Origin: Arctopsyche grandis
Lineage: Eukaryota; Arthropoda; Insecta; Trichoptera; Hydropsychidae
Direction: 5' to 3'
Length of the DNA: 64,000 nucleotides
Assembly: GCF_051622035.1 (NCBI RefSeq)
Contig: NC_135355.1
Coordinates: forward strand, 29,358,986 to 29,422,985
The first letter of the stretch is position 1, and each line of letters starts with the position of its first letter. The notes under the pieces were generated by a model. The model was not told where the DNA came from. It did no database searches and saw only the letters and a program-made list of their open reading frames with translations. Made by a program: the position numbers and the translations under genes. Positions 1 to 12,384 of the stretch are shown here, piece by piece.

Positions 1-1640
1 CATCTGATATAATATATGACTATAAAAATATGTAAAAAAACTATGATTAATTATATAAATAAAAAAAGTATTTATTCGTTTTTAATAAGCATTGCTGTAA
101 TTAAATATTTTAATTAGTTGAAGGTCTTTTAAATGGTCCAATTTTTAAAGATTCTCATCCAAAAGCAAGAACAATATACATATTGACATTTATTATTTCA
201 CTAAAAATTCGGAAATTTATCGCATTTGCATTCATTTTTATTTATATGTATGTATACTATTACTACATTTTTTTTATAATTTGTATTATCTATGTATTGT
301 TTATATGGACAATAGACATCGCACTATTTTCCCTTTGGTCTGGAATAAAAATTATTATTTTTTAAATTCAAATGTGTGATGACGATTTTGGTGCCTTTTA
401 ATTTCGGCGCCCGGGGCCGCCAACCTCGTCGCACGGCTCTGTTTTTACATATTGAAAATCAATTTGTATAATAATTGTTTTAAATATCTGAGTTAAGAAT
501 AAAATTCATTTAAAAACGAATAAAAATGAAATATTCATACAAGATATAACTATGTATGTATGTATGTATGTATTTATCATTGGATTTAATATTTCCTCTA
601 TTTTAAATATGTGCTAATGAGATGCAATTTTTTAAATGTCAAGTCCTAATCATACGAAATATAATATTTTGTAATAAACGATTAAGAATTTCCTTGAAAA
701 TATAGGTTCAGATCACAATTAAAGTGTACGTTGAAATGATGGAAAATCCTGAAACATTACAGTTTACTAAAATGTAAAAATCCCATCGTTAAAAATAAAG
801 TCTCACGAAAACAAAAAATAAATCCAAGGATTTTATTGTTCATTAAACAACAGCAATAATAATAATAATTTTGAAAAAACAAGACGACGCGATAGTTCTT
901 TTGAAAATCGACGATTGTTCAAATATGCGCCCAAGAACAGTCTCGCACAATTCACGAATGATGCAATAGGCCTTGGACAACAACCGGGCAGTTCAGAGAT
1001 AAAAATCATCTGAAAACGCTTTGTGCCGACCAACCGGTATACTTGTTTAGATTAGAATGCAACTTCGAACTTCCTATTAAAAAAAATCATTGGCGCGACC
1101 GAAGCGCGATACTGTCTCATTAAATTGAACGGACTATAGCTAGCTAAACGTACGTGTTTTTGACTTTACATTCGTCTGTAGCCTTGAATCTAATGAGGTG
1201 ATACAAAATCGTTCTAGGAATATTACATTTTTTGTTGTACCATGATATACTACGAAGTGTATCGTAGTAATAAAAAATACTACCTATTAAAATAAAGCGT
1301 GATACCTGGCCTGCAGCATGGAAGCTGTCTCACACGAAGGAACACGATCCAATCGGACAGTAAAGGAAAAAAAATAAAAAAAGCCTCGAAATTTTTAAAC
1401 CAATAGGTGCAAGATTAAATTTTGACAAGCATCAGATCTTCTTGTTTATTTTTTTTAAGACAAAAATGCAATCAAGAATAATGTTTCTTTCGATATCAAA
1501 TAAGTTGTTCTAACACTATTATCCAGAAGTAATTATGTATGTAAGTATACGTATTTTGACTAATGACATTTTATTTCACCATTGAGACATTACAGATTCT
1601 TTCAATGAAAATGTTGTCACATCGAAATATGTACATATGT
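1..1640. other. AT-rich DNA, no gene seen
   Basis: Only short open frames without recognisable motifs. A small GC-rich patch (GGCGCCCGGGGCCGCC) at about 404-420 and the minus-strand 66-residue frame at 833-1033 could not be assigned. Confidence 0.5.
550..575. repeat. (TATG)n microsatellite
   Basis: Six ATGT units in AT-rich sequence. Confidence 0.75.
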
Positions 1641-1654
1641 ATATGTTACGGTTG

Positions 1655-1885
1655 AAGTGTTTCTTCCAGTTGAAATATATTTTGACTAGTTGGAATATAT
1701 TCCATCTAACCTAACATCAACTACCTTTATAGTTGAAGTGTATTTTCAGTTGTAATATATTTTGACTAGTTGGAATATATTCCGTCTAACCCATGTAAGT
1801 TGATTCATATGGCGTATTACATTCCGACTGGTCAAAATATATTACAACCGAAAATACAGTTCAACTATAAGTTGGTATCAGGTTA
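1655..1885. repeat. Direct plus inverted repeat cluster (hairpin)
   Basis: TTTTGACTAGTTGGAATATA occurs at about 1680 and 1760 in direct orientation. Then TCCGACTGGTCAAAATATAT is inverted at about 1830, the arms extending to TTATAGTTGAA / TTCAACTATAA. Related words recur near 2712 (GTTGGAATATATTACAACTG). Confidence 0.6.
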
Positions 1886-2001
1886 GATGGAGAGGTCAGG
1901 TTTTCATGAAAACGTCACTCGACTAGTAAATTGAGTTGGGAAGTCACCCTATTTGTTCTTAGCAAATATTAACGCATTATTGAATTCTAATTCTAATTCT
2001 A

Positions 2002-2452
2002 GCCAGCAGCATAGCTCGGACGTTAAAGCTTCTGCTTACCGTCAAGAAGGTGCCGGGTTCTATCCCTGAATGAAAATGAATTTTTCAGAGTATGCTGTTG
2101 GTCAGACCTGGATTTGTGACTCCAGGTTGATCGTTTCCTATCAGAGTTTGCCAATTTTCTCTGATTTCATTGTTGAAACGGTTCCCGGAAAAAAAAATTG
2201 GCTAAAAATCCTTCCTACCTACTATGTCACCACTATTTGAAATTTGATGGATGTACAATAAGAATTTATGTACAATTCATAGATTCATAGATGTCTCGTT
2301 AATTTGCGAGTTTTTTCAGTGTCTCGCAATTCAACGAATTATAATAAAAAATGCTGCATTTGTATTTGTAATTGGCCAGGAAGGCGCATTGGGATTTTCC
2401 TGTAAGGCCTTCCTGGTATATATGTAAAATAAAAAAAAAATAAATAAATAAA
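2002..2452 (+). mobile_element. tRNA-derived SINE, copy 1
   Basis: tRNA-like head with A-box-like TAGCTCGGACGTTAAAG and B-box-like GGGTTCTATCCC. A conserved body follows (TTGTGACTCCAGGTTGATCG, TTTCCTATCAGAGTTTGCCA), then a long tail ending in AAATAAATAAATA. The same body occurs at 3874-4390, 38190-38400 and 40991-41335. Confidence 0.8.
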
Positions 2453-2467
2453 GCATTCGTAAAAGGT

Positions 2468-2578
2468 TGTGGCTATTTGCAAGTACTGTATCTGCGAATT
2501 ATTGGCTATTTGCAGGTACTATATCTGCGACTGGCGCATAATTTGCAGATATAGTACCTGTAAATAGCCACAGCCGTC
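2468..2578. repeat. Near-perfect hairpin
   Basis: GGCTATTTGCAGGTACTATA and its complement TATAGTACCTGTAAATAGCC are separated by a short loop. The left arm is also tandemly duplicated (GTGGCTATTTGCAAGTACTG just before). Confidence 0.65.
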
Positions 2579-2579
2579 G

Positions 2580-3565
2580 TAAAAACATCAGAACTGTCAA
2601 AACTTAACTATTATATTATAACTGGCGCACATTGTTTAAAGTGTATTTGCGCGTGTTGGGTTATATAATAATTTACTAGTTGAATTTCATTCGAATATGA
2701 ATGACCTAAAACGCCAGTTGGAATATATTACAACTGAAACATTTCGACTGTAACTTATACATATATATAGTGCTTTGTCTATACATTACAATTCGTCAGT
2801 ACCGCGAAGGGTAATGAATTGAGACAGCAAGTCCGTACAAATGAACGAAGTGGTGGACCATACCATAACAATCCATTACCACTACCTCAAATGGACAACG
2901 ATTTGTATTTATTGTAATTGATTGGTGATATTTTTAAATTTTAGGTAAAAGATTTTAGGGTACTAGCCTAGTCTCATTTGTACAATGATGGCACGACACT
3001 GCAGAACAGAACTACAAGAACTCATTATAATTTAATATTCTTAGTGGTGAAATCTGTGTGTAAACGGAATTGAGAAGGTTAAAAACAGACCTGATTTACC
3101 CTCGACACATTAATGAGCACCCGTCATCTCGTCAGAGGATTTGGACCGGCGAAACCTTCACAGCCTTCACACGAATGCACTTTTTAAATTTAAATATAGT
3201 ATAATATACTATGAGCTTTGTTATAATCGAATCTGCAATTATTCACACAGCATCCTCTCCGACGAAACATCGTGATGTCGACGAATCGTGAACCATCCAT
3301 TTGTGAGCAAAGTTCACGATCCACAAAACGACAAGTGCACACCAAATTATGTGTAATGTAGTACATATATCAATGCTTCGGTTTTAAAAAAATCCAATGT
3401 CGAATTGTAAATTATATTATATATGTCAAAGTGTTTACTCTCATAGACTTGAATGTTAATTGAATGAGCCAAAAGTTCATCTACGCACCAGTGTTTGAGT
3501 AAAGTCGCATTTAAGTTGAATATCTGTCAAAATTCAACAAAAATCAGATTGAATACAGCGCTATT
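2580..3565. other. Unassigned AT-rich DNA
   Basis: Apart from a fragment of the GTTGGAATATATT repeat near 2712, no coding or structural signal was found. Confidence 0.5.
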
Positions 3566-3568
3566 TTT

Positions 3569-4439
3569 GTGGGACGTGGGACGTGTTTATTTTGGATACT
3601 TTTAAACATTCGAAGAAAACCCAGCACCCTTAGCCTATATACATGGTACACTTTCCCAAAAATCACCCCCTGGAGTGTTTTCGGTAATATTTTATCCTTG
3701 CTTGACATTGATTGATAACGGTGAATCCCATATTTGAAGTAATGTAGGAGAAACTTGTCGGTTGCATATGGGTATGCATACACGTGCAACTTCCCAAACA
3801 TATGTATTCTGCAAGTACACCCGGATTCGGTTCGGTGAGCACTCACTGTCTACGGTCACAGCGGGAAGCCACATTTTATTTATTTTTATTGTTACAAATC
3901 AATATACACTCGTCATTACAGATTTGCTCCAATGCGACGGGTGTATGTTAACGAAATACAGAATACATAAACAATCAGAAATCAGAAATACAGTAATACA
4001 TATACAATCAGAATATATAGCATATAACAATTAATCAGAAATAATAATCATAGAGACATCTATGGATTATTTTTAGATTTTTTTTTGTGTACAATTTTTA
4101 TACATACATATAATAAATACGAAATTATAGAGATATCTATAGATTTCAGATGACTGTGTAAAATTATTACAAATTATACACAGGCAGATTTTGTGACAAC
4201 AGGAATAGATCTAATACCAATTTTCATGAACCTTTTCAGCAATGATCAGATAAAATTGGCAAACTCTGATAGAGAAACGATCGATTTGGAGTCACAAAAC
4301 CCCCAAATCTAACCAGCAGATGGCGAGGACTCGAACCTTTGACCTCAGTGGTGCTAAATATATACGCTACCACTAAACCAAACTGCTGGCTAATATACAT
4401 ACACATGATGCCCCATTCCACTCAGTGTGTTTTCGCCCT
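3569..4439. mobile_element. Inverted-repeat element family 2, copy D, split by a SINE
   Basis: GGGACGTGTTTATTTTGGAT to GGGAAGCCACA (3873) matches copy A in reverse. After the SINE it resumes and ends CACTCAGTGTGTTTTCGCCC, the family terminus. The left terminus is degraded. Confidence 0.68.
3874..4390 (-). mobile_element. tRNA-derived SINE, copy 2, inserted in a family 2 element
   Basis: Minus strand: GCCAGCAGTTTGGTTTAGTG (A box) and AGGTTCGAGTCCTCGCC (B box), then the shared body TTTGCCAATTTTATCTGATC. The tail ends AATAAAAATAAATAAAAT at the left. The best preserved Pol III promoter of the family. It splits the inverted-repeat element 3569-4439. Confidence 0.83.
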
Positions 4440-5225
4440 AAAATGCTACTCTATCGGGTTTGTCAGTTACCTGAGTCGTTCGCCGGCCATTTTGTTTGAC
4501 TGTTCCCGATTAATTTCAAAGCTATCATAAAGTGAAAATTTATAAATCATGAATGGAAATTTCGACATCGTACCTTTTTGAATCGGTTTACGGATAATGT
4601 TCCTAATCGGCCGCCGGCAGGTTAAAAAATATATTATTTGAATCGGAGTGTGACAAAAAAGAATCTGCTCTGTCACCGCGGCAATAAAATGAATCGAAAT
4701 TACGAAGTAAATCGTGTTTTTTTTGTACAATATCCTGTAGTCATTAGAGCGTGACTATAATTAGAGTGACGCTCACTTTCTAGACACAGCGTTTGTATTG
4801 TGTGCGTTACGAGAGCAGAACGCATGTTCACCCTACGCGACACAAAATTACAAATACGAATCATTCGTATGTTTAATAAAATTATTATTCCGGGAGTTAT
4901 TCTTACAATCAAATAATTAATTATAGAATCAATACATTAGGTGCGATGAAACGTTTAGATAAGTGTGAATGCTATTCATAAATTTAAAATTTTATAATTG
5001 GGGGGATTTACGCTATGCTAGTAAGTATACAAATTGATAAACATAAATATAAATATATACACACAATCATATTTATCGCAGGAAACTGGCCGAGGTTATT
5101 AAGCCAATGGATTTAACGGATGCTCGTGTCTAAAACGTATGTAAAATTCTGAAAATGCCATAATTTATGGTAAATAAACTTTGGTATTTTTACGAAAGTA
5201 TCCAACAATCAAATCACTGGTCTAA
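4440..5225. other. Unassigned DNA
   Basis: Overlapping short frames on the minus strand (4467-4912) show no family motif and differ in frame, so chance is likely. Confidence 0.5.
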
Positions 5226-5322
5226 TCAAATCGAATGTTGATTAAATTGAACTGTTACCTTGATTAAAATCGAATCGAATCGATTCGAAATCGAATGTTG
5301 ATTAAATTGAATTGTTATATTG
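5226..5322. repeat. Short tandem duplication
   Basis: TCGAATGTTGATTAAATTGA occurs twice 62 bp apart, with TCGAATCGAATCGATTCGAA between. It abuts the truncated left edge of family 1 MITE copy 1. Confidence 0.6.
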
Positions 5323-5735
5323 AGTGAATGCGACAGTTGCGCTGCGACCAGATAAAACGTGTTTTAAATTGACAAAATCGAGGTTTCGTATTCTACTATT
5401 TTCTCCTCCAAAACTGGACCAATTTTTAAAAAAATTTCATCATCGGTATGAGAAAGATATTTTCTGTGCATCTATCGGCGTATTTTTTTAAAAATCGACC
5501 GTTAAATAACCACGCTAGACTCTTTTCGTGGGTGTAAAAAAGAGGCGATTTTATAGATGTTTGGCGGCTCCTAGCTCCTATAAAAAATAATTAATCAAAA
5601 AAATAAAACGATAGATGCACTCCAATGGTGGATATCCATAGCATATTAAAAAATAATTTCTCTAGTGCCATAATTGAGGTAGGGAGAAGTATAGTACGTT
5701 TGTATGGACAAGGCGCTGCCGTCCAGCCCTCTTAA
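5310..5735 (+). mobile_element. TTAA-flanked MITE (family 1), copy 1, left end lost
   Basis: Shares TTGGCGGCTCCTAGCTCCTA, ATGGTGGATATCCATAGCAT and the right terminus GTCCAGCCCTCTTAA with four other copies. The left terminus is missing; the start lies near ATATTGAGTGAATGCGACAG. Confidence 0.85.
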
Positions 5736-5747
5736 TGTATGTTAAAG

Positions 5748-6185
5748 TACAATTGCATGTAGTACATTTCGTTCGTTCATGAACATACTAGTTTGTTCAT
5801 AAACGAATCAATATGGCTAGTTATAGCGTTCACAAAAGAACAAATTGACAAACGAATTAGCTTTTTCATGCATAAACTATTAGGCATAAGTTATTATAAG
5901 TATTCTCAATCGATTATTCATTTGATTATGTTTAAACCACTATGTTTATATGCTTACCCGGAGTTTCAATATTTTCAATATTCATGGAAACGGGAATTAA
6001 AGCAACGTTGTGATGTAGTTTCCATGGGATTTCCTTTTTGAACACTTGGCATTTTGACATCTCAAAAGTTTTGACAGCTCTAAAGTTTCATGAGATTTTT
6101 TACTGTTAGCACTTTAACTAAAACCAATGGTTCGCGTATGAACAAACTAGTTTGTTCATGAACACTTTAATTGCAACATATGTAC
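5748..6185. repeat. Inverted-repeat-bounded element with GTTCATGAAC palindromes
   Basis: CATGAACATACTAGTTTGTT near 5780 and ATGAACAAACTAGTTTGTTC near 6136 are inverted, each also palindromic in itself. TTGCA words lie outside. The frame at 5793-6041 inside is probably chance. Confidence 0.5.
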
Positions 6186-7714
6186 ATACGTACATATATA
6201 AAGACAGATTTTTTCTACCTACCAAACTATGACAAAATATTCAATCTGCCATTTCACATTTGTATGTGTTTTATTTTTAATTGAAGAAGTCTTGAAACTA
6301 AAAGTTGGTTAAGACTTGTTGGTTGGTTTTTTAGTATTACAGAGTTGTTTTTGAACAATGCTATTTACTAATGTAATATCTTAGAACATGTGTGTGACAG
6401 ATTTTCTCGTTGAACAATTTACTATACATACATATATAGTTGCTAATAATATAAGTATGTAATGGCACAAAAGAATGTTGGTTTACTTCATAAAATATTT
6501 ACATTTAAAAAATTACACGATACTCATACTTGTTTTGAACTAGTTCAGCTGTAGTTCTTGGAATGAAATCATTCATTGTCAGTGCATTAAATATTTCGCA
6601 AAACATGTTCAGAATCAGAAGACATTTAAATTTACAAAAAAAAAAAAATACGAGCTATTATTGTGTATTATTGCAAATGCGATAATTTTGACAAAGTCAC
6701 TCAGTAACATATGAAACTGTGTCAACTTTGATAACTGTGATTCTTGGCTGCTGAGAGCAAAGGTTCGCCGATAACTTGATGATTCGCATGTGTACATATG
6801 TCGGTGAACCTTTTACATTATAAAGTGTTGTTATTGAGAATTAGTACTTCCTAGTTGTCGGCAAAAATAGTAAAGTGGGGGTAAACGACTATATTCAAAG
6901 ATTGATCTCCTCATAAATTGCTATTGAACTTAACATTATATTTGAAAAGTCATTCTGTTACATTTATTTTTATTATGCAACGAGTATACAGAGTGCATGC
7001 CAGTCACACAAAGTGTTTGAAAAATGAAAAGTTGCATTGACCACGGTCAAGACGTTCGCATGACCGTCGCAGGATATGTGGGCAATTTGCATTAGACAAA
7101 TTGCATCAAAACATAGCTCGTTCTCGCCGTGGAATATAACAAGTCTTTGACGTTAATTCTCGTAGTTTCGTAGTGTGTACTTATGTACAAACAAGGTAGA
7201 AACTCGTGTCTCCGATCTATGGACATAGTATAACAGGTTATGGAAAAACGCAAAAGTTTTGTGTGACGTCACTCAGATGCATGCTCAATTACGTCAATTA
7301 AACGAGACGTGCATGTACTGCCAATGTTCAATGTGGAGTGGTATTGATGCAATTATAAATTTTAAATAACATCAAGTACTAAGCGATGTTTTTAAACTTT
7401 ATTCAATTTTCTTAATAGTTTTGGGTGCTCTCATAGCTGCTGATTTGGATCGAATATCATCATAAATCAAAAGATTATTTTGCATTTTGTCTTTTTCCGA
7501 AGTCGAAAAAACTTTCTTTCTCTAACTGGCAATCGCAATTGAGTATATTTACATAAAAGGATCGCGTGCATGAATAATTGTTATTATTTATAGTATTATC
7601 TTATTTCAATGTTAGTGTATAAACTATAAAGCATAATAGGAAAAAATTCTCAAACACCTATTAGCTATTCTAGTAACTATATTTTGATTGTTTATTAACT
7701 CCTGTAAAATTGTA
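6186..7714. other. Unassigned AT-rich DNA
   Basis: A weak match to the Jockey-like 3' UTR (GCATAATAGGAAAAAATTCT, near 7631) is the only repeat recognised. Confidence 0.5.
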
Positions 7715-7722
7715 TTTGATAG

Positions 7723-9017
7723 CAGGGACCCGAACCGTTATTTTTTTCGTTCTGGTTCGGTAAAAAAAAAAAATTCGGATGTGACCAACCCATGACTTAA
7801 TTTATGTATTTGAGGAATATAAGAAGGTCACAAAATAAAATTCAATAATTAAACATATGTACGTACACGTTCACACATTCCGGTTATGAGAGCATTTTCG
7901 ATACAAATTGAACACGAATATTCTACTTCCGGTTGTCGGAATTTGTTCAAAATTTTTTTATTACTTAAAATCACCATAAATATTGTACACATTAAATATC
8001 AGTGATCGGTTCCGAGTTCAAATCAGCCGAAATCTCGAGTTCGAATTTTCGCATGATCACAAAACTTCATCTATTGTTACTACGTACATATGTACATAGA
8101 TAAAATAAAAATATATCGGTTCGGTTCCGGTTTTTGGTTCTCATGTATTTAAATATTATAGCAAGATAATGTAAATATACCCACACCGTATTTACCTCTC
8201 TTAAATGGCTTTTTGCTAATTGAGATCATATATGTATGTACATAATTAAAATGTCAAAAGAGAATATTTCCTAGCGTGTGCAGTTTGCCGCTGGTGCACT
8301 GCGGAATAGAAGGCGGATTCTGATGTAGCTAAAATGCAGACAAAATATATTTTTTTTATTCGTACTTAATTGACTTTCTCTTTCCCTGCTTTTAGGAACA
8401 AAAGTGAGACAACAGTTTAGAAAGAATCTACTAGTTAGCATTATTCTAGAAGTGAATTTTTACAGGTATGGGTGTATTTACTCTTGCTTTTCCGTTCACA
8501 GGTTTTTGAATTGCGCACATTTGATAGCCAATTTATAATGAGTTCATTGACAACTCGCAAGCTTCACATATAATTGTATTTAAATCGGAATCGTTAAAAG
8601 AATCTTTGATTGCTAATTGTAAAGTATGTGCCACACATTTTATTCCGATGAGATGAGGGAAAGAACAGTTCTCAATGGAAGGTAGCATATTTGCTTCATA
8701 ATCTCTTTCATAATTAATATTATGGTTTTCCTCGTCTATTTCGGTTTCTAACAAGTTGACAAATTTGATCATATTAGTTCCATTATCTTCGTAACAGAGT
8801 AGATTTGTTTGATATTGATATTATATTTTTCTAAAAGTTTCAAAAACGTATTTTTAATATAAATTCCTGTATTTTTGTCCATTAATTCTATCATTCCCAA
8901 AGTATATATATACATATATTAATTTTACCGAACTGAAAAAATATCGGTTCGGTTTCGGTTTTGGTTCCGGCAAAAATAACGGTTTTTCCAGTTTTAGGTT
9001 TTCAGTTTCGGTCCCTG
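7723..9017 (-). mobile_element. hAT element A with perfect 8-bp TSD
   Basis: TIRs start CAGGGACC(C)GAA and end TTCGGTCCCTG. They are flanked by TTTGATAG at 7715-7722 and 9018-9025, an exact 8-bp duplication typical of hAT. The subterminal parts repeat CGGTTCGG-type words. Length 1295 bp, so internally deleted. A transposase remnant is on the minus strand. A segment at about 8030-8112 is shared with 50426-50505. Confidence 0.9.
8533..8772 (-). pseudogene. hAT transposase fragment
   Basis: 79-residue frame containing GIKCVAHTLQLAIKDSF, which matches the conserved C-x-x-H-x-L-x-L segment of the hAT transposase catalytic domain. No dimerisation domain. Lies within hAT element A. Confidence 0.75.
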
Positions 9018-9025
9018 TTTGATAG

Positions 9026-10466
9026 GTTAATTTAAAAACAACTAACGGCATAACATGAAAAATTAATATAGAGACATCTATTGAAAAATTGATAAAGTAA
9101 AATGAATATTCATATTCCAATAAAAATACAGGCAACTGTTTTAAAAGGGTAATAATATATTTATTAAATAATAAATAAACAAATGATTATTTTATTGACT
9201 ATATTCTAAAGAAAATATTGATAGTAAACAGTGATATTAGAGTTATCATGAATCGTGTATGTAGGTATTAAGTTTGCAATAAATTATGTTTGAAATAAAA
9301 TAACTTGGACTATTCATACAAACATTTATTATTTGTACCTACTCTTAAAAATGTTCATTGCAGATTATTTTGTGGTTTTAGTGTGAATACAGTTAATGTA
9401 TTGATATATTTTTAAGTAATTTAGTTGCAATTCGATATCTTCCGCTGACGGTTCGTTTCACTTAACCTTTATGCAGATTTATTAAAGCGGCATAAAATCA
9501 TCGTTAAAAATGGTAATTTTAGTTTTATGTAGATGCTCAAAAACGAATTGAAATCTTTGTCATTGCTTTTCGAAGCACTAGCTACAAACTGCTTGATGCG
9601 AAAACACTTGTGACAATATTTGCCTATAAAATTGTTTTCGAAAAAAAATAGGGACGCAACAAGCAATGCCTACACATTATCATTGACATTGAAAAGTTAT
9701 TTTGACAGAGTCGAGATAAAAATAATATCGCATTCAAGAGTAAATTAACTAAGAATGAGACTTTACTAAGCATAAAATGCGTTGAAGTTCAATTTATGTA
9801 TAATAATTTCGCTCTAAGCAAATAGTGTATAATATTATAATCCACCATTTTTTTGTTAAAGAATGAGCAAAATTACATCGTTTTAAAATTAAATGATCAG
9901 AAACTGTTACGCGTATGAACATATGTATATGAAAAGAGTTTCTTGATTTGAAGCTCACACATCTTCAAATTATTTACGATGATTGAGCTATTGTTGTTTG
10001 CTGTACTCGCTGAAATCAATTGAAGGATGAGGGCAAACTGTAGTGAGGAGCTTGATGATCTATTTTATTATATTATTATAATGTGAACAAAATATGTTTA
10101 CCGAACATAATATGTATATTTAAATCGTTGAAGCGTCCCAATTTCGTTAGAAATGTTTATAGAGCTGTTAAATTGGAAATCATATCATAAACAAAACTCA
10201 TTCTAGAATCTAGAGCATGAATAATGTATGATCGTCATTCTAAAAAAATAAGGATTTATATAATAGAAAGTAGAAGCTATACAAAGGATAACCATAAGGG
10301 CATTAAAAAAAACAATACACAACAAAAACAAGCAAAAAAGCTTTTAAAAATGGATTTTTTAAGAAGTTAATAATAAAAAAAACCTTTGCCTCAATCCCTA
10401 TCTGTTGTCTAGTTATTACTAGTTTTCGGCAGTGGAGTTTCCATTTCACAAGGAAAACTGTTGTTG
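9026..10466. other. Unassigned AT-rich DNA
   Basis: No ORF with recognisable motifs, no terminal repeats noticed. Confidence 0.5.
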
Positions 10467-11008
10467 TTAAGAGAGCTGGACACCAGCGTCTTGTGCATAC
10501 AAACGTATTAGACTTCTCCCTTCCTCAATTATGGCACTAGAGAAATTATTTTTTAATATGCTATGGATATCCACCATCGAGTTGCATCTATCGTTTTATT
10601 TTTTTGATTAGTTATTTTTTATAGGAGCTAGGAGCCGCCAAACATCTATAAAATAGCCTCTTTTTTACACCCACGAAAAGAGTCCAGCGTGCTTATTTAA
10701 CGGTCGATTTAAAAAAAAAAATACGCGCATAGTTGCACAGAAAATATCTTTCTCATACCGATGATGATTTTTTTTTTAAATTGGTCCAGTTTCGGAGGAG
10801 AAAATCGGAGAATACGAAACCTCGATTTTGTCAATTTAAAATACGTTTTATCTGGTCGAAGCGTAACTGTCGCATTCACTCAATATATATATATATTGAT
10901 ATACATATATTGTCGCATTCAATCAATATATATGTACATTCACTCAATATATATATCGAAGAAAGGAACGGCAACAAAATTAAGGTTTCGGGTGTACAGC
11001 CCTCTTAA
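10467..11008 (-). mobile_element. TTAA-flanked MITE (family 1), copy 2
   Basis: Complete, inverted: TTAAGAGAGCTGGACACC at the left and GGTGTACAGCCCTCTTAA at the right. The left arm carries an expanded TATATATTGA/AATGCGAC short repeat. TTAA ends suggest a piggyBac-type helper, but no transposase is encoded. Confidence 0.9.
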
Positions 11009-11399
11009 CTATTGTCCTACAAAGTTAGAGAGCAAAAAAAATAGAATAGAAATTGATAGTAGTGAACACTTTTTTTGGGCAAAAGCATCCTGACCACATT
11101 TCCTTAATTAACAATTGTATACTAGTGACAACGCTATAGTTGTTGGTTATTGTGAATTTTTAAGCTATAAAATAAGAGTCCTGTGATATAAACTGATAAA
11201 ACAATAATCAATTGTGAAATCTGGAGTCTATTCACTTAACACAAAAATCCTAGGGTAATAATTCTTTAATTATAAAATCAACATGTTCAAAATCGAGAAC
11301 GCCAGAGTGGGGACATAATCGTAAAGCGTAAATAGACACCGTCCCAGTATGCCAACACCTACCCTTATAGACGGGTCTACCCCAAAGGAACGAATTAGA

Positions 11400-11565
11400 A
11401 ATGCACGAAAAACCAAATATCGAAAATCGAAAGATCTTAAGTCGAAAGATCAAAAAAAAGGGTGCATGGTAAACGGTACATACTCACTTAATTTGCGCGA
11501 GCAGGATACAACAGGAACAAGAGGAACAGGCTTTTCCTCCCGTATTAATGTGCGCGCGCAGAAGA
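11400..11565 (+). repeat. Dispersed repeat shared with 38640-38872
   Basis: GGGTGCATGGTAAACGGTAC and GCGCGAGCAGGATACAACAG then GAACAGGCTTTTCCTCCCGT. At 38640-38716 the first block is in the same orientation, but at 38790-38872 the second block is inverted. Confidence 0.7.
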
Positions 11566-12384
11566 TTTCCTTGGTTTAAACTATTTGATTTTGAAAGCCT
11601 TCAGTAGGTAACTACAACAGCGTTTGTCCTACGTCCAATTTAGCAGTTCCATTATTTGATGATGATAAAAAGTAGAGTATCAGCTTTTTAGCAATGATAC
11701 TGTACGAAATGTCATGCGTTCAAGGTTTACCACCGACTGGGGGTACGACGAGTATATATTCAGACTACTCACACGTATGCAATTAGTAAGAGACGTACAT
11801 ATATATTGCTATCTGACAGCAACAGGCTGGTAAATTGAAATGAATTTGAAAAATATGATAAGCACTTGGAGTGTTGACGCTCAACTTATACCACCTTCAG
11901 GTCCTTCCACGGCATCCACGACCATCGCAACATGGCTTCCTCACTCCTCAGGGTTCTAAGGACAGAAGTAAGGGGACTATCACTCATCAACACGGCACTC
12001 ACTAACCTGCTTTATACATAACCTATAATCATGATCGTACTAAAAAGTCCTATTGAGAGTGCAAAATTTCTTAACAAAATGTAATCAAATAAAATAGCAG
12101 GATTTGGTATACTGATATTATTAATTGCCATTTAGAGATCATTATTGAAGTATCACTTTTGGTATTGAGCTTTTTGAATGGTCATGTAATGAATATTTTA
12201 TTGTAGAATTTGGATATTTACTCCAACGTACAAAATCCCGTGAACAGTATGCTCTTGTAGGTAAAATTAAATATCTAAACAAAACGGTACACTCTTAGTT
12301 GAAAAACTAGATAAATAGCATTTTTTTGTAAAAGTTGTTCAATTTCTGGATTTTAATTTCGATATTTCGGTTTGATTTTGATTT
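11566..12384. other. Unassigned DNA
   Basis: A less AT-rich patch at about 11880-12010 could be an old retrotransposon fragment; not assigned. Confidence 0.45.

Noticed and set aside
1655..1885. CRISPR-like repeat array
   Set aside because: Repeats are few, unequally spaced and partly inverted, in a eukaryotic genome; fits a fold-back repeat.
5793..6041. 82-residue frame as a small gene
   Set aside because: Sits inside an inverted-repeat element, has no recognised motif, and AT-rich frames of this length are expected by chance.
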